DNA of 64,000 nt from contig NW_027477021.1 in NCBI RefSeq assembly GCF_051020955.1, positions 42,833 to 106,832 on the forward strand. The letters are read 5' to 3'. Positions within the stretch are counted from its first letter, which is position 1. Every line of letters starts with the position of its first letter. Origin of the DNA: Megalopta genalis (taxonomy: Eukaryota > Arthropoda > Insecta > Hymenoptera > Halictidae). The notes below the pieces were generated by a model that had not been told where the DNA came from, did no database searches, and saw only the letters and a list, made by a program, of their open reading frames with translations. Of the stretch, positions 11,642-22,124 are shown in pieces. The translations under genes were made by a program, and so were the position numbers.

Positions 11642-12376
11642 GTTGTTCGTTGTTCGTTGTTCGTTGTTCGTTGTTCGTTGTTCGTTGTTCGTTGTTCGTT
11701 GTTCGTTGTTCGTTGTTCGTTGTTCGTTGTTCGTTGTTCGTTGTTCGTTGTTCGTTGTTCGTTGTTCGTTGTTCGTTGTTCGTTGTTCGTTGTTCGTTGT
11801 TCGTTGTTCGTTGTTCGTTGTTCGTTGTTCGTTGTTCGTTGTTCGTTGTTCGTTGTTCGTTGTTCGTTGTTCGTTGTTCGTTGTTCGTTGTTCGTTGTTC
11901 GTTGTTCGTTGTTCGTTGTTCGTTGTTCGTTGTTCGTTGTTCGTTGTTCGTTGTTCGTTGTTCGTTGTTCGTTGTTCGTTGTTCGTTGTTCGTTGTTCGT
12001 TGTTCGTTGTTCGTTGTTCGTTGTTCGTTGTTCGTTGTTCGTTGTTCGTTGTTCGTTGTTCGTTGTTCGTTGTTCGTTGTTCGTTGTTCGTTGTTCGTTG
12101 TTCGTTGTTCGTTGTTCGTTGTTCGTTGTTCGTTGTTCGTTGTTCGTTGTTCGTTGTTCGTTGTTCGTTGTTCGTTGTTCGTTGTTCGTTGTTCGTTGTT
12201 CGTTGTTCGTTGTTCGTTGTTCGTTGTTCGTTGTTCGTTGTTCGTTGTTCGTTGTTCGTTGTTCGTTGTTCGTTGTTCGTTGTTCGTTGTTCGTTGTTCG
12301 TTGTTCGTTGTTCGTTGTTCGTTGTTCGTTGTTCGTTGTTCGTTGTTCGTTGTTCGTTGTTCGTTGTTCGTTGTTC
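11642..12376. repeat. Pure B array, 105 units
   Basis: 735 bp of GTTGTTC. The array that precedes the P module at 22125 has exactly the same length; the corresponding array at 39060 has 97 units. Confidence 0.96.
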
Positions 12377-14518
12377 GTTGTTTGTTGTTTGTTCTTCGTT
12401 GTTTGTTGTTTGTTGTTTGTTCTTCGTTGTTTGTTGTTTGTTCTTCGTTGCTTGTTGCTTGTTGTTTGTTCTTCGTTGCTTGTTGCTTGTTGCTTGTTGT
12501 TTGTTGTTTGTTCTTCGTTGTTTGTTGTTTGTTCTTCGTTGTTTGTTGTTTGTTCTTCGTTGTTTGTTGTTTGTTCTTCGTTGTTTGTTGTTTGTTCTTC
12601 GTTGTTTGTTGTTTGTTCTTCGTTGTTTGTTGTTTGTTCTTCGTTGTTTGTTGTTTGTTCTTCGTTGTTTGTTGTTTGTTCTTCGTTGTTTGTTGTTTGT
12701 TCTTCGTTGTTTGTTGTTTGTTCTTCGTTGTTTGTTGATTGTTCTTCGTTGTTTGTTGTTTGTTCTTCGTTGTTTGTTGTTTGTTCTTCGTTGTTTGTTG
12801 TTTGTTCTTCGTTGTTTGTTGTTTGTTCTTCGTTGTTTGTTGTTTGTTCTTCGTTGTTTGCTGTTTGTTCTTCGTTGTTTGCTGTTTGTTCTTCGATGTT
12901 TGCTGTTTGTTCTTCGTTGTTTGCTGTTTGTTCTTCGTTGTTTGCTGTTTGTTCTTCGTTGTTTGTTGCTTGTTCTTCGTTGTTTGTTGCTTGTTCTTCG
13001 TTGTTTGTTGCTTGTTCTTCGTTGTTTGTTGCTTGTTCTTCGTTGTTTGTTGCTTGTTCTTCGTTGTTTGTTGCTTGTTCTTCGTTGTTTGTTGCTTGTT
13101 CTTCGTTGTTTGTTGCTTGTTCTTCGTTGTTTGTTGCTTGTTCTTCTTTGTTTGTTGCTTGTTCTTCGTTGTTTGTTGCTTGTTCTTCGTTGTTTGTTGT
13201 TTGTTCTTCGTTGTTTGTGGTTTGTTCTTCGTTGTTTGAAGTTTGTTCTTCGTTGTTCGTTGTTTGTTCTTCGTTGTTCGTTTTTTGTTCTTCGTTGTTC
13301 GTTGTTTGTTCTTCGTTGTTCGTTGTTTGTTCTTCGTTGTTCGTTGTTTGTTCTTCGTTGTTCGTTGTTTGTTCTTCGTTGTTCGTTGTTGGTTCTTCGT
13401 TGTTCGTTGTTCGTTGTTCGTTGTTCGTTGTTCGTTGTTCGTTGTTCGTTGTTCGTTGTTCGTTGTTCGTTGTTCGTTGTTCGTTGTTCGTTGTTTGTTC
13501 TTCGTTGTTTGTTCTTCGTTGTTTGTTCTTCGTTGTTTGTTCTTCTTTGTTTGTTCTTCGTTGTGTGTTCTTCGTTGTGTGTTCTTCGTTGTTTGTTCTT
13601 CGTTGTTTGGTCTTCGTTGTTTGTTCTTCGTTGTTTGTTCTTCGTTGTTTGTTCTTCGTTGTTTGTTCTTCGTTGTATGTTCTTCGTTGTTTGTTCTTCG
13701 TTGTTTGTTCTTCGTTGTTTGTTCTTCGTTGTTTGTTCTTCGTTGTTTGTTCTTCGTTGTTTGTTGTTTGTTCTTCGTTGTTTGTTCTTCGTTGTTTGTT
13801 CTTCGTTGTTTGTTGTTCGTTGTTTGTTCTTCGTTGTTTGTTGTTTGTTCTTCGTTGTTTGTTGTTTGTTCTTCGTTGTTTGTTGTTTGTTCTTCGTTGT
13901 TTGTTGTTTGTTCTTCGTTGTTTGTTGTTTGTTCTTCGTTGTTTGTTGTTTGTTCTTCGTTGTTTGTTGTTTGTTCTTCGTTGTTTGTTGTTTGTTCATC
14001 GTTGTTTGTTGTTTGTTCTTCGATGTTTGTTGTTTGTTCTTCGCTGTTTGTTGTTTGTTCTTCGTTGTTTGTTGTTTGTTGTTTGTTCTTCGTTGTTTAT
14101 TGTTTGTTGTTTGTTCTTCGTTGTTTGTTGTTTGTTGTTTGATCTTCGTTGTTTGTTGTTTGTTGTTTGTTCTTCGTTGTTTGTTGTTTGTTGTTTGTTC
14201 TTCGTTTTTTGTTGCTTGTTCTTCGTTGTTTGTTGTTTGTTCTTCGTTGTTTGTTGTTTGTTGTTTGTTGTTTGTTCTTCGTTGTTTGTTGTTTGTTGTT
14301 TTTTCTTCGTTGTTTCTTGTTTGTTGTTTGTTCTTCGTTGTTTGTTCTTCGTTGTTTGTTCTTCGTTGTTTGTTCTTCGTTGTTTGTTCTTCGTTGTTTG
14401 TTCTTCGTTGTTTGTTCTTCGTTGTTTGTTCTTCGTTGTTTGTTCTTCGTTGTTTGTTCTTCGTTGTTTGTTCTTCGTTGTTTGTTCTTCGTTGTTTGTT
14501 CTTCGTTGTTCGTTGTTC
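12377..14518. repeat. P module, copy 1
   Basis: Order of sub-blocks: a short A/C/D mix (to about 12490); D-A-A; five repeats carrying GCTGTTT (12860 to 12944; the other P copies have eight); D-A-C; a GAAGTTT unit at about 13237; D-B-A repeats of 21 bp (13243-13390); 13 B units (13399-13489); D-A repeats of 14 bp with two adjacent GTGTGTTC-type units near 13560; D-A-A with GTTCATC at about 13999; D-A-A-A repeats of 28 bp; and D-A again. Copy-specific marks are GTTGATT at 12734 and a GATC at 14141. Confidence 0.9.
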
Positions 14519-14563
14519 GTTGTTCGTTTGTTCGTTGTTCGTTTGTTCGTTGTTCGTTTGTTC
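14519..14563. repeat. 15-bp sub-repeat, three copies
   Basis: Alternation of a 7-bp B unit and an 8-bp GTTTGTTC unit, three times. One extra T per 15 bp shifts the 7-bp register by three overall while keeping the codon count whole. Confidence 0.95.
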
Positions 14564-14913
14564 GTTGTTCGTTGTTCGTTGTTCGTTGTTCGTTGTTCGA
14601 TGTTCGTTGTTCGTTGTTCGTTGTTCGTTGTTCGTTGTTCGTTGTTCGTTGTTCGTTGTTCGTTGTTCGTTGTTCGTTGTTCGTTGTTCGTTGTTCGTTG
14701 TTCGTTGTTCGTTGTTCGTTGTTCGTTGTTCGTTGTTCGTTGTTCGTTGTTCGTTGTTCGTTGTTCGTTGTTCGTTGTTCGTTGTTCGTTGTTCGTTGTT
14801 CGTTGTTCGTTGTTCGTTGTTCGTTGTTCGTTGTTCGTTGTTCGTTGTTCGTTGTTCGTTGTTCGTTGTTCGTTGTTCGTTGTTCGTTGTTCGTTGTTCG
14901 TGGTTCGTTGTTC
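14564..14913. repeat. B array, 50 units, with GATGTTC and GTGGTTC markers
   Basis: 350 bp of B. GATGTTC occurs at 14599 (35 bp after the 15-bp repeat) and GTGGTTC at 14900 near the end. Arrays at 26974, 32311, 41933, 52569 and 63035 carry the same two marks. Confidence 0.95.
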
Positions 14914-15459
14914 GTTGTTTGTTGTTTGTTCTTCGTTGTTTGTTGTTTGTTCTTCGTTGTTTGTTGTTTGTTGTTTGTTTTTCGTTGCTTGTTGTTTGTT
15001 GTTTGTTCTTCGTTGCTTGTTGCTTGTTGCTTGTTGCTTGTTGTTTGTTGTTTGTTCTTCGTTGTTTGTTGTTTGTTCTTCGTTGTTTGTTGTTTGTTCT
15101 TCGTTGTTTGTTGTTTGTTCTTCGTTGTTTGTTGTTTGTTCTTCGTTGTTTGTTGTCTGTTCTTCGTTGTTTGTTGTTTGTTCTTCGTTGTTTGTTGTTT
15201 GTTCTTCGTTGTTTGTTGTTTGTTGTTTGTTGTTTGTTCTTCGTTGTTTGTTGTTTGTTGTTTTTTCTTCGTTGTTTCTTGTTTGTTGTTTGTTCTTCGT
15301 TGTTTGTTCTTCGTTGTTTGTTCTTCGTTGTTCGTTCTTCGTTGTTTGTTCTTCGTTGTTTGTTCTTCGTTGTTTGTTCTTCGTTGTTTGTTCTTCGTTG
15401 TTTGTTCTTCGTTGTTCGTTCTTCGTTGTTCGTTCTTCGTTGTTCGTTGTTCGTTGTTC
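14914..15459. repeat. A/C/D composite between two 15-bp repeat sites
   Basis: Begins with A and D units, a T-rich GTTTTTC, and a short C run. It continues with D-A-A repeats that include one GTTGTCT, a short 28-bp stretch, then D-A repeats of 14 bp in which some A units are replaced by B. It is repeated at 32682-33227, 52912-53464 and 63364-63902. Confidence 0.9.
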
Positions 15460-15504
15460 GTTGTTCGTTTGTTCGTTGTTCGTTTGTTCGTTGTTCGTTT
15501 GTTC
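15460..15504. repeat. 15-bp sub-repeat, three copies
   Basis: GTTTGTTC at 15467, 15482 and 15497, each preceded by a B unit. Confidence 0.95.
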
Positions 15505-15700
15505 GTTGTTCGTTGTTCGTTGTTCGTTGTTCGTTGTTCGTTGTTCGTTGTTCGTTGTTCGTTGTTCGTTGTTCGTTGTTCGTTGTTCGTTGTTCGTTGT
15601 TCGTTGTTCGTTGTTCGTTGTTCGTTGTTCGTTGTTCGTTGTTCGTTGTTCGTTGTTCGTTGTTCATTGTTCGTTGTTCGTTGTTCGTTGTTCGTTGTTC
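15505..15700. repeat. B array, 28 units, with one G-to-A change
   Basis: 196 bp of B. At 15665-15667 the string TTCATTG replaces TTCGTTG, a G-to-A change at a CpG. The array at 33273 carries the same change at 33440. Confidence 0.95.
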
Positions 15701-16097
15701 GTTGTTTGTTGTTTGTTCTTCGTTGTTTGTTGTTTGTTCTTCGTTGTTTGTTGTTTGTTGTTTGTTCTTCGTTGCTTGTTGTTTGTTGTTTGTTCTTCGT
15801 TGCTTGTTGCTTGTTGCTTGTTGCTTGTTGTTTGTTGTTTGTTCTTCGTTGTTTGTTGTTTGTTCTTCGTTGTTTGTTGTTTGTTCTTCGTTGTTTGTTC
15901 TTCGTTGTTTGTTGTTTGTTCTTCGTTGTTTGTTCTTCGTTGTTTGTTCTTCGTTGTTTGTTCTTCGTTGTTTGTTCTTCGTTGTTTGTTCTTCGTTGTT
16001 TGTTCTTCGTTGTTTGTTCTTCGTTGTTTGTTCTTCGTTGTTTGTTCTTCGTTGTTTGTTCTTCGTTGTTAGTTCTTCGTTGTTTGTTCTTCGTTTT
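15701..16097. repeat. A/C/D composite ending in a GTTAG unit and GTTTT junction
   Basis: A, C and D mix, then D-A-A, then D-A repeats of 14 bp. A GTTAGTTC near 16069 creates a TAG. The block ends with D followed by a 5-bp GTTTT (16093-16097), after which the A array begins. Confidence 0.9.
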
Positions 16098-16160
16098 GTT
16101 GTTTGTTGTTTGTTGTTTGTTGTTTGTTGTTTGTTGTTTGTTGTTTGTTGTTTGTTGTTT
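16098..16160. repeat. Pure A array, 9 units
   Basis: 63 bp of A between the GTTTT junction and the following B array. Confidence 0.96.
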
Positions 16161-17140
16161 GTTGTTCGTTGTTCGTTGTTCGTTGTTCGTTGTTCGTTGT
16201 TCGTTGTTCGTTGTTCGTTGTTCGTTGTTCGTTGTTCGTTGTTCGTTGTTCGTTGTTCGTTGTTCGTTGTTCGTTGTTCGTTGTTCGTTGTTCGTTGTTC
16301 GTTGTTCGTTGTTCGTTGTTCGTTGTTCGTTGTTCGTTGTTCGTTGTTCGTTGTTCGTTGTTCGTTGTTCGTTGTTCGTTGTTCGTTGTTCGTTGTTCGT
16401 TGTTCGTTGTTCGTTGTTCGTTGTTCGTTGTTCGTTGTTCGTTGTTCGTTGTTCGTTGTTCGTTGTTCGTTGTTCGTTGTTCGTTGTTCGTTGTTCGTTG
16501 TTCGTTGTTCGTTGTTCGTTGTTCGTTGTTCGTTGTTCGTTGTTCGTTGTTCGTTGTTCGTTGTTCGTTGTTCGTTGTTCGTTGTTCGTTGTTCGTTGTT
16601 CGTTGTTCGTTGTTCGTTGTTCGTTGTTCGTTGTTCGTTGTTCGTTGTTCGTTGTTCGTTGTTCGTTGTTCGTTGTTCGTTGTTCGTTGTTCGTTGTTCG
16701 TTGTTCGTTGTTCGTTGTTCGTTGTTCGTTGTTCGTTGTTCGTTGTTCGTTGTTCGTTGTTCGTTGTTCGTTGTTCGTTGTTCGTTGTTCGTTGTTCGTT
16801 GTTCGTTGTTCGTTGTTCGTTGTTCGTTGTTCGTTGTTCGTTGTTCGTTGTTCGTTGTTCGTTGTTCGTTGTTCGTTGTTCGTTGTTCGTTGTTCGTTGT
16901 TCGTTGTTCGTTGTTCGTTGTTCGTTGTTCGTTGTTCGTTGTTCGTTGTTCGTTGTTCGTTGTTCGTTGTTCGTTGTTCGTTGTTCGTTGTTCGTTGTTC
17001 GTTGTTCGTTGTTCGTTGTTCGTTGTTCGTTGTTCGTTGTTCGTTGTTCGTTGTTCGTTGTTCGTTGTTCGTTGTTCGTTGTTCGTTGTTCGTTGTTCGT
17101 TGTTCGTTGTTCGTTGTTCGTTGTTCGTTGTTCGTTGTTC
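16161..17140. repeat. Pure B array, 140 units
   Basis: 980 bp of uninterrupted B. The corresponding array in the next macro-unit copy (33950) has 132 units. Confidence 0.96.
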
Positions 17141-17238
17141 GTTGTTTGTTGTTTGTTGTTTGTTGTTTGTTGTTTGTTGTTTGTTGTTTGTTGTTTGTTG
17201 TTTGTTGTTTGTTGTTTGTTGTTTGTTGTTTGTTGTTT
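17141..17238. repeat. Pure A array, 14 units
   Basis: 98 bp of A leading into a Q module. Confidence 0.96.
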
Positions 17239-17651
17239 GTTGTTCGTTGTTCGTTGTTTGTTGTTCGTTGTTCGTTGTTCGTTGTTCGTTGTTTGTTGTT
17301 CGTTGTTCGTTGTTCGTTGTTGGTTGTTCGTTGTTCGTTGTTCGTTGTTCGTTGTTCGTTGTTTGTTGCTTGTTGCTTGTTGCTTGTTGCTTGTTGCTTG
17401 TTGCTTGTTGCTTGTTGCTTGTTGCTTGTTGCTTGTTGCTTGTTGCTTGTTGCTTGTTGCTTGTTGCTTGTTGCTTGTTGCTTGTTGCTTGTTGCTTGTT
17501 GCTTGTTGCTTGTTGCTTGTTGTTCGTTGTTCGTTGTTCGTTGCTTGTTGCTTGTTGCTTGTGGTTCGTTGTTCGTTGTTCGTTGTTCGTTGTTCGTTGT
17601 TCGTTGTTCGTTGTTCGTTGTTCGTTGTTCGTTGTTCGTTGTTCGTTGTTC
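17239..17651. repeat. Q module head, copy 1: A/B mix, 22-unit C run, GTGGTTC, B array
   Basis: A/B mixture with one G-for-C change at 17239-17364. Pure C follows at 17365-17518 (154 bp, 22 units), then B-B-B (17519-17539), C-C-C (17540-17560), GTGGTTC (17561-17567), and 12 B units (17568-17651). The same string of elements is found at 31041, 34986, 45244, 50053 and 60540, and without the long C run at 19101 and 36792. Confidence 0.94.
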
Positions 17652-18631
17652 GTTCTTCGTTCTTCGTTCTTCGTTGTTTGTTGTTTGTTCTTCGTTGTTT
17701 GTTCTTCGTTCTTCGTTGTTTGTTCTTCGTTGTTTGTTCTTCGTTGTTTGTTGCTTGTTGTTTGTTCTTCGTTGTTTGTTCTTCGTTGTTTGTTCTTCGT
17801 TGTTTGTTCTTCGTTGTTTGTTCTTCGTTGTTTGTTCTTCGTTGTTTGTTCTTCGTTGTTTGTTCTTCGTTGTTTGTTCTTCGTTGTTTGTTCTTCGTTG
17901 TTTGTTCTTCGTTGTTTGTTCTTCGTTGTTTGTTCTTCGTTGTTTGTTCTTCGTTGTTTGTTCTTCGTTGTTTGTTGTTTGTTCTTCGTTGTTTGTTGTT
18001 TGTTCTTCGTTGTTTGTTGTTTGTTCTTCGTTGTTTGTTGTTTGTTCTTCGTTGTTTGTTGTTTGTTCTTCGTTGTTTGTTGTTTGTTCTTCGTTGTTTG
18101 TTGTTTGTTCTTCGTTGTTTGTTGTTTGTTCTTCGTTGTTTGTTGTTTGTTCATCGTTGTTTGTTGTTTGTTCTTCGTTGTTTGGTGTTTGTTCTTCGTT
18201 TTTTGTTGTTTGTTCTTCGTTTTTTGTTGTTTGTTCTTCGTTGTTTGTTGTTTGTTCTTCGTTGTTTGTTGTTTGTTCTTCGTTGTTTGTTGTTTGTTGT
18301 TTGTTCTTCGTTGTTTGTTGTTTGTTGTTTGTTCTTCGTTGTTTGTTGTTTGTTGTTTGTTCTTCGTTGTTTGTTGTTTGTTGTTTGTTCTTCGTTGTTT
18401 GTTGTTTGTTGTTTGTTCTTCGTTGTTTGTTGTTTGTTGTTTGTTCTTCGTTGTTTGTTGTTTGTTGTTTGTTGTTTGTTCTTTGTTGTTTGTTGTTTGT
18501 TGTTTGTTCTTCGTTGTTTGTTGTTTGTTCTTCGTTTTTTGTTGTTTGTTGTTTGTTGTTTGTTGTTTGTTCTTCGTTGTTTGTTGTTTGTTGTTTGTTC
18601 TTCGTTGTTTGTTGTTTGTTGTTTGTTCTTC
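17652..18631. repeat. Q module D composite, short form
   Basis: Opens with D-D-D (17652-17672), then mixed D/A, D-A repeats of 14 bp (about 17760-17960), D-A-A repeats of 21 bp ending in GTTCATC (cat at 18152), a GTTTGGTG variant, two repeats with a six-T GTTTTTT unit, and then D-A-A-A repeats of 28 bp with one GTTCTTT. It ends where the next A array starts. Confidence 0.91.
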
Positions 18632-19100
18632 GTTGTTTGTTGTTTGTTGTTTGTTGTTTGTTGTTTGTTGTTTGTTGTTTGTTGTTTGTTGTTTGTTGTT
18701 TGTTGTTTGTTGTTTGTTGTTTGTTGTTTGTTGTTTGTTGTTTGTTGTTTGTTGTTTGTTGTTTGTTGTTTGTTGTTTGTTGTTTGTTGTTTGTTGTTTG
18801 TTGTTTGTTGTTTGTTGTTTGTTGTTTGTTGTTTGTTGTTTGTTGTTTGTTGTTTGTTGTTTGTTGTTTGTTGTTTGTTGTTTGTTGTTTGTTGTTTGTT
18901 GTTTGTTGTTTGTTGTTTGTTGTTTGTTGTTTGTTGTTTGTTGTTTGTTGTTTGTTGTTTGTTGTTTGTTGTTTGTTGTTTGTTGTTTGTTGTTTGTTGT
19001 TTGTTGTTTGTTGTTTGTTGTTTGTTGTTTGTTGTTTGTTGTTTGTTGTTTGTTGTTTGTTGTTTGTTGTTTGTTGTTTGTTGTTTGTTGTTTGTTGTTT
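18632..19100. repeat. Pure A array, 67 units
   Basis: 469 bp of A. Its counterpart at 36372 has 60 units. Confidence 0.96.
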
Positions 19101-19380
19101 GTTGTTCGTTGTTTGTTGTTCGTTGTTCGTTGTTCGTTGTTCGTTGTTCGTTGTTTGTTGTTCGTTGTTCGTTGTTTGTTGTTTGTTGTTTGTTGTTTGT
19201 TGTTTGTTGTTTGTTGTTTGTTGCTTGTTGTTCGTTGTTCGTTGTTCGTTGCTTGTTGCTTGTTGCTTGTGGTTCGTTGTTCGTTGTTCGTTGTTCGTTG
19301 TTCGTTGTTCGTTGTTCGTTGTTCGTTGTTCGTTGTTCGTTGTTCGTTGTTCGTTGTTCGTTGTTCGTTGTTCGTTGTTC
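19101..19380. repeat. Q module head, copy 2, without the long C run
   Basis: A/B mixture, a short A run and a single C at about 19220, then B-B-B, C-C-C, GTGGTTC at 19269 and 15 B units (19276-19380). In the position of the 20-25-unit C run there are seven A units and one C. GTGGTTC lies 1,708 bp (244 units) after the preceding one. Confidence 0.92.
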
Positions 19381-21228
19381 GTTCTTCGTTCTTCGTTCTT
19401 CGTTGTTTGTTGTTTGTTCTTCGTTGTTTGTTCTTCGTTCTTCGTTGTTTGTTCTTCGTTGTTTGTTCTTCGTTGTTTGTTGCTTGTTGTTTGTTCTTCG
19501 TTGTTTGTTCTTCGTTGTTTGTTCTTCGTTGTTTGTTCTTCGTTGTTTGTTCTTCGTTGTTTGTTCTTCGTTGTTTGTTCTTCGTTGTTTGTTCTTCGTT
19601 GTTTGTTCTTCGTTGTTTGTTCTTCGTTGTTTGTTCTTCGTTGTTTGTTCTTCGTTGTTTGTTCTTCGTTGTTTGTTCTTCGTTGTTTGTTCTTCGTTGT
19701 TTGTTGTTTGTTCTTCGTTGTTTGTTGTTTGTTCTTCGTTGTTTGTTGTTTGTTCTTCGTTGTTTGTTGTTTGTTCTTCGTTGTTTGTTGTTTGTTCTTC
19801 GTTGTTTGTTGTTTGTTCTTCGTTGTTTGTTGTTTGTTCTTCGTTGTTTGTTGTTTGTTCTTCGTTGTTTGTTGTTTGTTCATCGTTGTTTGTTGTTTGT
19901 TCTTCGTTGTTTGGTGTTTGTTCTTCGTTTTTTGTTGTTTGTTCTTCGTTTTTTGTTGTTTGTTCTTCGTTGTTTGTTGTTTGTTCTTCGTTGTTTGTTG
20001 TTTGTTCTTCGTTGTTTGTTGTTTGTTGTTTGTTCTTCGTTGTTTGTTGTTTGTTGTTTGTTCTTCGTTGTTTGTTGTTTGTTGTTTGTTCTTCGTTGTT
20101 TGTTGTTTGTTGTTTGTTCTTCGTTGTTTGTTGTTTGTTGTTTGTTCTTCGTTGTTTGTTGTTTGTTGTTTGTTCTTCGTTGTTTGTTGTTTGTTGTTTG
20201 TTGTTTGTTCTTTGTTGTTTGTTGTTTGTTGTTTGTTCTTCGTTGTTTGTTGTTTGGCCTTCGTTTTTTGTTGTTTGTTGTTTGTTGTTTGTTGTTTGTT
20301 CTTCGTTGTTTGTTGTTTGTTGTTTGTTCTTCGTTGTTTGTTGTTTGTTGTTTGTTCTTCGTTGTTTGTTGTTTGTTGTTTGTTCTTCGTTGTTTGTTGT
20401 TTGTTGTTTGTTCTTCGTTGTTTGTTGTTTGTTGTTTGTTCTTCGTTGTTTGTTGTTTGTTCTTCGTTGTTTGTTGTTTGTTGTTTGTTCTTCGTTGTTT
20501 GTTGTTTTTTGTTTGTTCTTCGTTGTTTGTTGTTTGTTGTTTGTTCTTCGTTGTTTGTTGTTTGTTCTTCGTTGTTTGTTGTTTGTTCTTCGTTGTTTGT
20601 TGTTTGTTCTTCGTTGTTTGTTGTTTGTTCTTCGTTGTTTGTTGTTTGTTCTTCGTTGTTTGTTGTTTGTTCTTCGTTGTTTGTTGTTTGTTCTTCGTTG
20701 TTTGTTGTTTGTTCTTCGTTGTTTGTTGTTTGTTCTTCGTTGTTTGTTGTTTGTTGTTTGTTCTTCGTTGTTTGTTGTTTGTTCTTCGTTGTTTGTTGTT
20801 TGTTCTTCGTTGTTTGTTGTTTGTTCTTCGTTGTTTGTTGTTTGTTCTTCGTTGTTTGTTGTTTGTTCTTCGTTGTTTGTTGTTTGTTCTTCGTTGTTTG
20901 TTGTATGTTCTTCGTTGTTTGTTGTTTGTTCTTCGTTGTTTGTTGTTTGTTGTTTGTTCTTCGTTGTTTGTTGTTTGTTGTTTGTTCTTCGTTGTTTGTT
21001 GTTTGTTCTTCGTTGTTTCTTGTTTGTTCTTCGTTGTTTGTTGTTTGTTCTTCGTTGTTTGTTGTTTGTTCTTCGTTGTTTGTTGTTTGTTCTTCGTTGT
21101 TTGTTGTTTGTTCTTCGTTGTTTGTTGTTTGTTCTTCGTTGTTTGTTCTTCGTTGTTTGTTCTTCGTTGTTTGTTGTTTGTTGTTTGTTCTTCGTTGTTT
21201 GTTGTTTGTTCTTCGTTGTTTGTTCTTC
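19381..21228. repeat. Q module D composite, long form
   Basis: Repeats the short form from D-D-D through GTTCATC (cat at 19881, 1,729 bp after the first) and the six-T units. It carries one GGCCTTC-type unit near 20257. It then continues into a second kilobase of mixed 21- and 28-bp repeats with GTTGTAT near 20902 and a GTTTCTTG variant, ending with D-A steps and the A array. Confidence 0.9.
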
Positions 21229-21389
21229 GTTGTTTGTTGTTTGTTGTTTGTTGTTTGTTGTTTGTTGTTTGTTGTTTGTTGTTTGTTGTTTGTTGTTTGT
21301 TGTTTGTTGTTTGTTGTTTGTTGTTTGTTGTTTGTTGTTTGTTGTTTGTTGTTTGTTGTTTGTTGTTTGTTGTTTGTTGTTTGTTGTTT
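21229..21389. repeat. Pure A array, 23 units
   Basis: 161 bp; the counterpart at 38899-39059 is exactly the same length. Confidence 0.96.
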
Positions 21390-22124
21390 GTTGTTCGTTG
21401 TTCGTTGTTCGTTGTTCGTTGTTCGTTGTTCGTTGTTCGTTGTTCGTTGTTCGTTGTTCGTTGTTCGTTGTTCGTTGTTCGTTGTTCGTTGTTCGTTGTT
21501 CGTTGTTCGTTGTTCGTTGTTCGTTGTTCGTTGTTCGTTGTTCGTTGTTCGTTGTTCGTTGTTCGTTGTTCGTTGTTCGTTGTTCGTTGTTCGTTGTTCG
21601 TTGTTCGTTGTTCGTTGTTCGTTGTTCGTTGTTCGTTGTTCGTTGTTCGTTGTTCGTTGTTCGTTGTTCGTTGTTCGTTGTTCGTTGTTCGTTGTTCGTT
21701 GTTCGTTGTTCGTTGTTCGTTGTTCGTTGTTCGTTGTTCGTTGTTCGTTGTTCGTTGTTCGTTGTTCGTTGTTCGTTGTTCGTTGTTCGTTGTTCGTTGT
21801 TCGTTGTTCGTTGTTCGTTGTTCGTTGTTCGTTGTTCGTTGTTCGTTGTTCGTTGTTCGTTGTTCGTTGTTCGTTGTTCGTTGTTCGTTGTTCGTTGTTC
21901 GTTGTTCGTTGTTCGTTGTTCGTTGTTCGTTGTTCGTTGTTCGTTGTTCGTTGTTCGTTGTTCGTTGTTCGTTGTTCGTTGTTCGTTGTTCGTTGTTCGT
22001 TGTTCGTTGTTCGTTGTTCGTTGTTCGTTGTTCGTTGTTCGTTGTTCGTTGTTCGTTGTTCGTTGTTCGTTGTTCGTTGTTCGTTGTTCGTTGTTCGTTG
22101 TTCGTTGTTCGTTGTTCGTTGTTC
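21390..22124. repeat. Pure B array, 105 units
   Basis: 735 bp of B immediately before P module copy 2. Confidence 0.96.
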